Both the position numbers and the translations under genes were made by a program. From DATFDN01 sp963756495 (lineage in GTDB: Bacteria > Pseudomonadota > Alphaproteobacteria > Acetobacterales > Acetobacteraceae), in NCBI GenBank assembly GCA_963756495.1, contig CAVWNS010000014.1, positions 682,001-746,000 on the forward strand: 64,000 nt of DNA, written 5' to 3'. The notes beneath the pieces were generated by a model. It did not search any database and had not been told where the DNA came from. It worked only from the letters and a program-made list of their open reading frames with translations. Of the stretch, positions 1 to 7,306 are shown in pieces. Every line of letters starts with the position of its first letter. The stretch's first letter is position 1.

Positions 1-997
1 TCGGCTCGGCGTTGTGCTCGGCGAGGTAGCGTTTGATGGCGGCTTGCAGATCGACGATCGAATGGAAGCTGCCGCGACGGATGCGCTTGCGCGTCAGCAC
101 GGAAAAGAAGTTCTCGACGGCGTTCAACCACGATCCGGACGTGGGCGTGAAGTGGAAGGTCCAGCGGGGATGCCGTTCGAGCCACGCCTTCACCTTCGGA
201 TGCTTATGAGTGGCGTAGTTGTCGACCACCGCCTCGATCAGCTTGCCGGCCGGAACAGCGCGCTCGACGTCGTTGAGGAAGCGGATGAACTCCTCGTGCC
301 GGTGCTGCTGCATGCAGCGGCCAATGACGGAGCCGTCGAGCACGTTGAGTGCGGCGAACAGCGTGGTCGTGCCGTGGCGCTTGTAGTCGTGGGTCATCGT
401 GCCGCATCGGCCCGGCTTGATCGGCAAGCCCGGCTGCGTGCGATCGAGCGCCTGGATCTGGCTCTTTTCGTCGATGGACAGCACGACGGCTTGCGTCGGC
501 GGGTCCAGATAGAGGCCGACGATGTCGGTCAGCTTGGCGGCGAAGTCGGGATCGCGCGACCGCTTGAACGTGCGGATGCGGTGCGGCTGGAGCTTGTGCG
601 CGGCCCAGATGCGCGGCACCGATGTCAGGGAGATGCCGACGGCCCGAGCCATCGCCCGGCCGGTCCAGTGCGTGGCCTCATGCGGCGGATCGGCGCAGGT
701 CAGCGCAACGACGCGCGCCACCGTCTCAGCCAAGATCGGCGGCTTGCCGGGCTTGCGCGTCTTGTCTCGCAGCAGCCCGTCCGCGCCCTCCTCGGCGAAG
801 CGTCGCTGCCAGCGCCAGACCATCGGACGACTGACCCCCAGGCGCGTCGCCACCGGCTGCACCGGGCCGCGCTCCGCTGCCGCAAGCACGACCCGCGCGC
901 GCTCGACATGCTTTTGCGGCCGATTGCGGTCGGCGAGGATCGCCTCAAGCGTCTCTCTATCCGACGAACTCAGGATCACGCATACCGTCTGTGCCAT
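1..997 (-). CDS. IS630-family transposase (3' end outside window)
   Basis: DDE transposase that catalyses cut-and-paste movement of the element. Reading the minus strand from the ATG at 997 gives 332 codons open to the window edge; family members are about 340-350 residues, so only a few are missing. The N-terminal part is a helix-turn-helix DNA-binding region (LGVSRPMVWRWQRRF). The catalytic core shows the expected triad context: first Asp in LSIDEKSQ, second in VVDNYATH, and the Glu in LNAVENFF. No frameshift or stop is visible, so the gene looks intact as far as it can be read. Confidence 0.9.
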   Translation of the reverse strand, partial: MAQTVCVILSSSDRETLEAILADRNRPQKHVERARVVLAAAERGPVQPVATRLGVSRPMVWRWQRRFAEEGADGLLRDKTRKPGKPPILAETVARVVALTCADPPHEATHWTGRAMARAVGISLTSVPRIWAAHKLQPHRIRTFKRSRDPDFAAKLTDIVGLYLDPPTQAVVLSIDEKSQIQALDRTQPGLPIKPGRCGTMTHDYKRHGTTTLFAALNVLDGSVIGRCMQQHRHEEFIRFLNDVERAVPAGKLIEAVVDNYATHKHPKVKAWLERHPRWTFHFTPTSGSWLNAVENFFSVLTRKRIRRGSFHSIVDLQAAIKRYLAEHNAEP

Positions 998-1056
998 GCC
1001 GACAGAATCGCACGGTCGCACACCGTTGTGAATCGCCCGAACGGGTCAGAGCACTA
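1..1056 (-). mobile_element. IS630-family insertion sequence, cut by left window edge
   Basis: Nearly the whole element is the IS630-type transposase gene described separately. The transposase-upstream end lies just right of the gene. Read on the minus strand it begins near a TA dinucleotide at about 1055-1056, followed by GTGCTCTGACCCG. IS630 elements insert at TA, so this is the likely terminus, but the other end and the target duplication are outside the window. The plus-strand reading frame to the right is open directly up to the junction, so the element probably truncated a host gene. Confidence 0.8.
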
Positions 1057-1449
1057 GTGATTTCCGCCCTGATATCCCACGCGCTCGGCGCGAGCTTCAG
1101 CGTGGTCTTGCCGGCAGTAGTCCACACGCTCGTTGAATTCGGCATTTTCGGCGTGCCGATGTGGTTTGCTCGCCGAGAATTAGATTCACTTGTGCCAGAA
1201 TTGAGCTTCCCTGCCATCCTTGCTGCGAGCGTATTTGTCGCTCTTCTCGTGCAGTTCTGGGTGCCCGTGTTCCAGAACGTATGCGATGGTGGCCCATCAT
1301 CCTTCCTCAGCAGTCAGGACTCTCTCAGCGATATGCCAGTCTGGCAGGCCACCGAGTGGTGGCACGAGTGGTGGGTGAACTGGATGGGAGCTGAAATCGG
1401 CCTTGCTGGCTGCATTATGGGCGTGCTGCGGGGCGTGGCGAGCAGGTGA
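1057..1449 (+). pseudogene. remnant of a membrane protein truncated by the IS630 element
   Basis: A 130-residue open frame that starts at a GTG exactly at the IS630 junction and is also open through the IS end, so its native 5' part is missing. Two hydrophobic stretches (about residues 6-30 and 48-68) look like membrane segments. They are followed by a polar Trp-rich section (WWHEWWVNW) and a short hydrophobic tail. No family is recognised. Base composition is less GC-rich than the surrounding housekeeping genes. Whether any product is made is unknown. Confidence 0.4.
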
Positions 1450-1640
1450 CCTGAGACAGGGGACTTCGGCAAAATTTGACAGCGCACCGGGGTTGACTCG
1501 CACCACGGGCCCTCGGGACGGAGCCAGGTTCCGAACTATGCGGATCAGGTTCGCATCTAAGAATTTAAAGGGCATTGAGGACGTGCCGTTAGCCCCGTCC
1601 ATGCGGCACGCAGCCTCTTCCTCGGTCAACGAGTTTTCTT

Positions 1641-2213
1641 ATGGCTTCTGAACCATCTTACCGGGATCTTACCTACGACCTTCGGAACCTTACCAGGAGG
1701 TGGCCGTCCGCAGAACAGCTTGCGGGAATCTTCGACGGCTTGCTGCAACAGGACGATCGCACTGCGGCCATCATTTCCGCGTCTGGCGTCGAAGTGATGC
1801 TGCGCGCATCCATACAGATTCGGCTCGCCCCGCTCACGCAGGATGAATTTGATCACCTGTTTTCCGAGCAAGGGCCGTTCGGGACTTTCGGCCAAAAGCT
1901 ACATACGAGCTATTCCCTCGGGGTCCTGGGTAAGGAGACAAAGAAACTTTTACAAACGATTCAGCTTGTAAGAAATGTATTTGCCCATCATTAGGACAAA
2001 ATTAATTTTGAAACATCCTCTATTTCGAAGTCGTGCGCTCTGCTGCGGCCGTTCGAAATCTATGAGGTACCTTTAATCCTGAAAGACCAGTATGATCACT
2101 CAAAAAACTTTACACCAAAGAGTGCTTACCTTGTTACTTGCAATACGATTGCCATTGAACTCACAAAATCCATCAGGCTCTTCGGATCGGATCAGCAAGT
2201 GCAATTGCTTTGA
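1641..2213 (+). pseudogene. MltR/DUF4145-like protein with an in-frame amber codon
   Basis: The frame opens at an ATG at 1641 and gives 117 residues ending RNVFAHH before a TAG at 1992-1994. After the TAG the same frame continues without indel for another 72 codons (DKINFET... to LLQVQ-like end) and stops at TGA 2211-2213. The full 190-residue length and the RNVFAH motif followed by a conserved-looking INFET segment resemble the MltR (mannitol repressor-like) / DUF4145 helical family. The stop falls at the most conserved point of the family, so the gene is probably a one-codon pseudogene. Readthrough or a base error are alternatives. The region is AT-richer than its neighbours and lies in an accessory segment next to an IS and a toxin-antitoxin locus. 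Confidence 0.6.
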
Positions 2214-2366
2214 AGATGCTTTGCGCAGCTCGTTGCGGGAATTTACACATGCGTAGCTGCTCTCAGTGGTCGTCACGCCTCATCGTCATCATTCATGATC
2301 ACCGCCGAATTGAGGGATGCGCGCGCAGCGCACGTCATCGGCCGTCGCACGGGCGCGGGCACGCGC
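2214..2366. other. short gap without recognisable gene
   Basis: No reading frame with coding character, hairpin terminator or repeat is convincing here. It separates the 3' ends of the MltR-like gene and the convergent antitoxin gene. Confidence 0.4.
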
Positions 2367-2730
2367 TTACCGGCGCTCCTGGCGCTTTTGCGCCCGCACG
2401 TAGGATTTCAGGACGGCGTTCATGCGGGTTTGCCAACCCGGCCCCTGCGCCTTGAACCAGTCGATCACGTCCGCATCAAGCCGGATGCCCTGATGCTTCT
2501 TCGGCAGACGCGGCGGCAGGATAACACGGGCACTCGCCCAAAAATCGTCGTCGAGCGGCGGCGCGTCCGGGTCGGCGCGGGCTGCCGATTTCGATCTCCG
2601 CATCAGTGAGTGCGTTCACGCGCTGCCAATCCGTCGTGCCCTGGGCCTTCCGATAGCTGCCGTCGGGCTGCTCGATCATGACCGCGCCGTCCTGCGTCAG
2701 AATGGCCCTAATGGTGCTTTCGTCGCTCAT
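2367..2730 (-). pseudogene. brnA: BrnA-type antitoxin, frameshifted
   Basis: Antitoxin partner of the adjacent BrnT toxin; BrnA proteins carry a ribbon-helix-helix domain (DUF4415) that binds the operon promoter and the toxin. Two frames together make one protein: the first from ATG 2730 reads to ...VNALTDAEI; a second frame takes over near 2600 and ends QKRQERR at 2367. The second contains the typical core (DDDFWASARVILPP, then GIRLDADVIDWFKAQGPGWQTR). The shift is consistent with one extra base. An ATG at 2603 in the second frame could still produce a 78-residue protein holding the whole DNA-binding part. Its start overlaps the end of brnT, as in classical brnTA operons. Confidence 0.7.
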
Positions 2731-2989
2731 AGTCCTGAACCTCCTTCCAGTTCGCTCGGCGGGCGGAAATCAAGCGGATACGATCTTCGCGCCAATTGAA
2801 CGTCACATGATAAAGCTTGCCATTGAAGGGGCAGAGGAGAATGAAATGGTCCTCGCCGTAATCTTGCCTCCTGTCCTCAACGATCAGCCCTTCACTGTCC
2901 GCCAGCTCGAAAATTGGAAGGATATCTTCAAAAGCTATTCCGTGCTTCCGGCGGTTGCCTGCGTTCTTCTCGTCATCCCACTCGAACAT
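2708..2989 (-). CDS. brnT: BrnT-type ribonuclease toxin
   Basis: Toxin of a type II toxin-antitoxin system; BrnT is a small RelE-fold ribonuclease that arrests translation until neutralised by BrnA. The 93-residue protein begins MFEWDDEKNAGNRRKHGIAF and contains the family signature of N..KHGI..., then SEGLIVEDRRQDYGEDHF and LYHVTFNWREDRIRLISARRAN. The start at 2989 was chosen because the FEWD motif is the normal N-terminus; the open frame extends further upstream without coding character. It overlaps brnA by 23 bases, with the toxin first, the usual brnTA order. A perfect palindrome lies 12-26 bases upstream of the start. Confidence 0.85.
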   Translation of the reverse strand: MFEWDDEKNAGNRRKHGIAFEDILPIFELADSEGLIVEDRRQDYGEDHFILLCPFNGKLYHVTFNWREDRIRLISARRANWKEVQDYERRKHH

Positions 2990-3000
2990 GATTTGATGTA

Positions 3001-3015
3001 GCAACGCCACGTTGC
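3001..3015. promoter_or_regulatory. palindrome upstream of brnT, candidate operator
   Basis: A perfect inverted repeat GCAACG-CCA-CGTTGC lies just upstream of the brnT start codon. A second overlapping palindrome, GTTGCAAC, covers 3011-3018. BrnTA operons are known to be autorepressed by the ribbon-helix-helix antitoxin binding dyad sites in this position, so an operator role is a reasonable inference. No -10/-35 boxes could be assigned with confidence. Confidence 0.4.
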
Positions 3016-3191
3016 AACAGCAAGCGGGGAGCCGTAAAATGCAGCCATCTCGCGCCTGCCGTTCCCTGGTTAAGCCCTTTGACCCGCTCGCCGCTGCTTC
3101 CCGCGGTCGGCTTCGTGGCGCTGCCATATTCCCAACCCCACCGATCCGGGCCTAGCCTGGGCGCAATCATCGATGGACGGGGGAGGACGCC

Positions 3192-4232
3192 ATGGCATCC
3201 GCCTGGATCTGCGCGGCCGCTGCGGCCAAGGATGGCGGAGAAGGCGGCGTGTTCCGCCGCGATGTCGCCGACGGGGAATGGCAGCACGTGCTGCCCGGCG
3301 TCGATGCGCACGCGCTGACGGTCGATCCGCGCGATCCCGATACCGTCTATGCCGGCACCAAGGACGGGCCGTACCGCAGCACCGACGCGGGCCGGACCTG
3401 GCGGCGGCTCGGCTTTCCCGATCGCGGCATGCAGGTCTGGTCGGTGCTGATCGACCCGCATGACCCGCGCACCGTCTATGCTGGGGGTTCGCCCGTCGCC
3501 GTCTATCGCAGCGACGATGGCGGCGAGACCTTCCGGCGCATGCCCGATCCGGGTCTGCCCGACCGCGTGCGGATGGAGTTCCCCTGCCGCGTGATGCGCT
3601 TCGCCGCGCATCCGCGCCGTCCCGGCGAGCTGTACGCCACGCTGGAGGTGAACGGCGCGATGCGCTCCACCGACGGGGGCGAAAGCTGGCAGGACTGCAC
3701 CGCCGACCTGCTCCGCCTGGCCGAGCGGCCCGAACTCAAGAGCCGCATCCTGAGCGACACCGACGCCGAGGGCATGCTGGACGGGCACGCCGTCGCCACC
3801 AGCGAGGCGGACCCGGACGCGGTCTATCTCGCGGTCCGCATGGGGCTGTTCCGCAGCGACGATGCGGGGCACACCTGGCGGAATTTGGAGGTGGGGCGGT
3901 TCTCGCCGCACACCTACGGGCGCGACATCCGCGTCTCGCCCGCCGAACCCTCCGTCCTCTATGCCGCGCTCAGCGTCGCCGCGCGCAGCCAGGCGGGCTC
4001 TCTCTGGCGCAGCGACGATCTCGGGCAGACCTGGCGGCGCTTCGACAAGGTTTCGCCGACCGGCACCGTCATGGGCATCGCGCTGCACCCGCGCGATCCA
4101 TCCCAGGTGTTCATGGCCGCGCGCTACGGCGAGGTGTTCGGCACCACCGACGGCGGCGCGACCTGGCAGGCGATGCCACTGCCCGGAACCGCCAAGGACA
4201 TCTACGCACTGGCCTGTGGAGGACGCGCATGA
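3192..4232 (+). CDS. Asp-box (BNR-type) beta-propeller protein, copy 1
   Basis: A 346-residue protein built of repeated propeller blades. At least six Asp-box turns are visible: YRSTDAGRTW, YRSDDGGETF, MRSTDGGESW, FRSDDAGHTW, WRSDDLGQTW and GTTDGGATW. They alternate with D-P-[RH]-x-P segments before each blade. Such folds occur in sialidase-like and sortilin/VPS10-like exo-proteins, but no catalytic residues identify an enzyme. No signal peptide is evident. ATG at 3192 follows GGAGG at good spacing. The first 12 residues are Ala-rich and diverge from the paralogue at 4547, where the equivalent stretch reads MTTIYAGLRPSKDGG; two compensating indels here are possible. The stop overlaps the DUF1330 start by four bases. 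Confidence 0.8.
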   Translation: MASAWICAAAAAKDGGEGGVFRRDVADGEWQHVLPGVDAHALTVDPRDPDTVYAGTKDGPYRSTDAGRTWRRLGFPDRGMQVWSVLIDPHDPRTVYAGGSPVAVYRSDDGGETFRRMPDPGLPDRVRMEFPCRVMRFAAHPRRPGELYATLEVNGAMRSTDGGESWQDCTADLLRLAERPELKSRILSDTDAEGMLDGHAVATSEADPDAVYLAVRMGLFRSDDAGHTWRNLEVGRFSPHTYGRDIRVSPAEPSVLYAALSVAARSQAGSLWRSDDLGQTWRRFDKVSPTGTVMGIALHPRDPSQVFMAARYGEVFGTTDGGATWQAMPLPGTAKDIYALACGGRA

Positions 4233-4528
4233 GCAAGGGATACATCCTGGCCGAGGTCGAAGTCACCGATCCGCCGGTCTTCGAGGAATACCGCAACCGC
4301 GTCGGCGCCACGATCGACACTTTCGGCGGACGCTTTCTGGTGCGCGGCGGCGACCAGGAGCGGCTGGAGGGGGACCGCGAGGCCCATCGGATCGTCGTGC
4401 TCGAGTTCGACAGCCCGGAGCGCGCGCGTGAGTGGTATCATTCGAGAGAATATCAGGAGGTCTTGCAGATCCGGCTGCGCTCGGCGCGGACGACCGCGTT
4501 CCTGCTGAACGGTTACGAGACGACCTGA
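4229..4528 (+). CDS. DUF1330 family protein
   Basis: A 99-residue dimeric alpha/beta-barrel-type protein of the DUF1330 family, which has a ferredoxin-like fold and no firmly assigned reaction. Typical elements are GYILAEVEVTDPPVFEEYRNRV at the N-terminus, the GGRFLVRGG loop, and FDSPERAREWYHSREYQEV near the end. It begins inside the stop codon of the upstream propeller gene (ATGA overlap) and is followed 18 bases later by the second propeller gene, so the three are very likely co-transcribed and may act together. Confidence 0.85.
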   Translation: MSKGYILAEVEVTDPPVFEEYRNRVGATIDTFGGRFLVRGGDQERLEGDREAHRIVVLEFDSPERAREWYHSREYQEVLQIRLRSARTTAFLLNGYETT

Positions 4529-4546
4529 CGCGAAGGAGACACGACG

Positions 4547-5569
4547 ATGACCACGATCTATGCGGGCCTGCGCCCGTCGAAGGACGGTGGCGCCGGCGGC
4601 CTGTTCCGGCGCGAGGCGGACGGCGGCTGGGAGCGCACGCTCGATCAGCCCGTGCAGGCGATCACCCTCGATCCCCGCAATCCGGACGCGGTGTACGCCG
4701 GCACATCCGACGGGCCCTATCGCAGCACGGATCGCGGCCGCACATGGCGGCGCACGGGCTTCCCCGATCACGGCGTGCAGGTCTGGTCGATCGCATTCGA
4801 TCCGGCCGATCCGCGCACCGTCTATGCCGGGGTCTCCCCGGTCGGGGTCTATCGCAGCGAAGACGCGGGCGAGACATTCCGCAAGCTGCCCGACCCGAAC
4901 CTGCCCGAGCGCGTGGCCATGAGCTTCGCCTGTCGCGTCATGCGCATAGCCCCGCACCCGGCCCGGCGGGGCGAGCTGTATGCCGCGCTGGAGGTCGGCG
5001 GCGCGATGCGCTCGCGCGACGGCGGGGAGAGCTGGGAGGATTGCGCCGAGGATCTGGCGCGGCTGGCGACCCTGCCGCACCTGAAAAGCCGCATCGTCAG
5101 CAACAGCGAGGCCGAGGGCATGCTGGACGGCCACGCGGTCGCCACCACGCCGGCCGAGCCGGGGCGCGTTTATTTGGCCGTGCGGATGGGCCTGTTCAGC
5201 AGCGACGATTCCGGCCGCACCTGGCAGAACCTGGAGATCGGCAAGGTCTCCCCGCATACCTACGGGCGCGACATCCGGGTCGCGCCCACCGATCCCAAGG
5301 TCATGTATGCCTGCCTCAGCCCGGCCTTCACCTCGGGCACCGGCTCGCTCTGGCGCAGTGCCGACGCCGGTCGGACATGGGCCCGCTTCGACGCCACCAC
5401 GCCGCACGACACGCTGATGGGCGTCGCGCCGCACCCATCCGATCCGCGACAGGTCTATTTCGCCGCCAAAACCGGCGAGGTGTTCGGCACCCGGGATGGG
5501 GGCGAGGCCTGGGATGACCTGAAGTTGCCATCAGGCAGCGGTGACGTGTACACGCTCGCCTGCGGCTGA
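4547..5569 (+). CDS. Asp-box (BNR-type) beta-propeller protein, copy 2
   Basis: A 340-residue paralogue of the protein at 3192, alignable over its whole length; for example both share AEGMLDGHAVAT, LAVRMGLF and SPHTYGRDIRV. The same Asp-box turns recur (YRSTDRGRTW, YRSEDAGETF, MRSRDGGESW, FSSDDSGRTW, WRSADAGRTW, GTRDGGEAW). No signal peptide or transmembrane segment is visible. ATG 4547 is preceded by GAAGGAG. Function unknown; a tandem duplication around the DUF1330 gene suggests two related propellers with distinct or combined binding roles. Confidence 0.8.
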   Translation: MTTIYAGLRPSKDGGAGGLFRREADGGWERTLDQPVQAITLDPRNPDAVYAGTSDGPYRSTDRGRTWRRTGFPDHGVQVWSIAFDPADPRTVYAGVSPVGVYRSEDAGETFRKLPDPNLPERVAMSFACRVMRIAPHPARRGELYAALEVGGAMRSRDGGESWEDCAEDLARLATLPHLKSRIVSNSEAEGMLDGHAVATTPAEPGRVYLAVRMGLFSSDDSGRTWQNLEIGKVSPHTYGRDIRVAPTDPKVMYACLSPAFTSGTGSLWRSADAGRTWARFDATTPHDTLMGVAPHPSDPRQVYFAAKTGEVFGTRDGGEAWDDLKLPSGSGDVYTLACG

Positions 5570-5575
5570 TCGGGC

Positions 5576-6947
5576 GTGACCGCATTGAGGGGAACTCCCG
5601 GGGCGGTTCGCCTCCTTTTTCCGGCGGCCTTGCTGGCGGCCGGCGCGATGCTCTTCCTCGCGGAGCGGCAGCGTGAGCAGCCCCGGGCCGTGTCGCGGCA
5701 ACCGGCTGGCGGTCCGGCGCACCGGGTCGTCATCGTGGGCGCCGGCTTCGGTGGCCTCGCGGCGGCGACATCCCTCCGCCACGTGCCGGGCGTTCACGTC
5801 ACATTGCTGGACCGTCGCAATCATCACCTGTTCCAACCCTTGCTGTACCAGGTCGCGACCGCTTTCCTCTGCGCCCGACGACATCGCCGCGCCGGTGCGC
5901 TCCATCCGCCGCCCGGCGCGGACCTCGACGTGCTGATGGAGCAGATGACCGGCCTCGATCCGCTGCGCGCGAGGTGTCTGCGAGAGCGTCGAGGTGCCGT
6001 ACGACACGCTCGTGCTCGCGACTGGTTCGGAGACAGGCTATTTCGGCCATGATTCCTGGCGTCAGCCGGCGCCGGGCTCAAGACCTGGACGATGCGCTGG
6101 AGTTGCGCGCCAACGATCCTCGGCGCGTTCGAACAGGCGGTGCTGCCGACCGATCCGGGCGAACGCGCGCGGCGCCTGACCTTCGTTCTGGTCGGCGGCG
6201 GCTCCGACCGGGGTCGAGATGGCGGGCGCCATCGCCCAGTTAGCCCAGGAAATGCTCGACCAAGAGTTCCGCGATCTTGCGCTGCGCCGGGCGCGGGTCA
6301 TGCTGGTCGAAGGGGGCCCGATCGCCTGCTGGCCGGCTTCGCCCCGGACCTGTCGGAACGGGCGGCGGCGGATCTGCGCGGGCTCGGGCGTGGAGGTGCG
6401 CTCGGGCACGCAGGTGACGGGGGTGGAGCCGGGCCAGGTGCGCTCGGCGAGGACACCATCGCGGCGGGCACGTCATGTGGGCGGCCGGCGTCGCGGCGAC
6501 CCCGGTGGCGCATGGCTCGGCGTCGCGGCAGGGCATGGCGGGCAAGCGTCGCGGTCGGCCCGGAGCTTGCAGGTACCGGGCCATCCGGGCGTGTTCGTGA
6601 TCGGCGACGCCGCGCTCTGACGCGATAGACGGCGCGCCGCTGCCGGAGCCTCGCGCCGGTGGCCAAGCAGCAGGGCAGCCTACATCGCACGGGCCGTCCG
6701 CGACCGGATGCGCGGCGCGAAGCCGCCGCCATTCCACTATCGCGATTACGGACACGCTGGCCACGATCGGCCGCGACGGGCGATGGCGGAGTTCGGCGCC
6801 GGTCCACCTGACCGGGTTCGCGGCTGGCTGGCCTGGGCGGTCGCGCACATCTTCTTCCTGATCGGCTTCCGCAACCGCTTGCTCGTCTCGGTGCAATGGC
6901 TGTTCTCCTACGTGACGAAACGGCCCGGCAGCCACGTCATCACGTAG
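5576..6947 (+). pseudogene. type II NADH dehydrogenase-like flavoprotein, many frameshifts
   Basis: Fragments in all three plus frames assemble into one NDH-2-like protein. In order: a hydrophobic leader, the FAD-binding VVIVGAGFGGLAAATSLR and HHLFQPLLYQVATA near 5730-5860, PDDIAAPVRSI, DVLMEQMTGLDP, PYDTLVLATGSETGYFGHDSW near 6000, ILGAFEQAVL, RLTFVLVGGG (NADH site) near 6180, EMAGAIAQLAQEML, VFVIGDAAL near 6590, and the C-terminal membrane anchor HIFFLIGFRNRLLVSVQWLFSYVTKR ending at 6947 as shorter pieces. At least seven frame changes are needed. Conserved motifs are intact, so this is either recent loss or poor sequence quality. The native start is uncertain and lies somewhere before 5725. 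Confidence 0.65.
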
Positions 6948-7306
6948 TCACCGGCACGCTCGACCCTCCCCCAACCCCTCCCGTTAGGGGCTACGGCATT
7001 CACACATTGCTTGCCGTATTCCCGGCATCATCACGCGGCTCGCACCCTCTCCGCCCCCAGGGGCAGAGAGGGAGTTGAGCGGTGCGGGTCACGATCTCTG
7101 AATCTCGTAGCCCGCAAGGGGAGGGGAGGAGTCGGTCTCCGGTATCATCCCGTCAGTGTCAGAGTGCATGAAACCGAGCGGGATGTGTGAACGCCGTAGC
7201 CCGCTAGGGGAGGGGAGCTAAGAAGCGGCGGGAATCCCCCTCCCTTGCGGGAGCGGCGCGAAGCCCTCCCCACTTCCCTTTGCGGGAGGGGGCCGGGAGG
7301 AGGGCG
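6948..7306. repeat. intergenic field of GC-rich palindromic repeats
   Basis: This 359-base gap has no gene. Two imperfect inverted arms of about 33 bases lie at 6975-7007 and 7183-7215; both read CCCCTCCC... GGCTACGGC(A/G)TTCACACAT on one strand or the other. A 23-base segment at 7106-7128 is repeated at 7195-7217 with one mismatch (CGTAGCCCGC followed by AGGGGAGGGGAG). Further hairpins built on CCCTCCCTTGCGGGAG and TTTGCGGGAGGGGG lie at 7228-7290. The layout resembles dispersed REP-like elements of alphaproteobacteria. It sits between the convergent ends of the ndh-like gene and hemY. Confidence 0.65.

Noticed and set aside
7228..7290. CRISPR-like repeat spacing
   Set aside because: Units are short hairpins with variable spacing and no spacer-repeat regularity; no cas gene is present.
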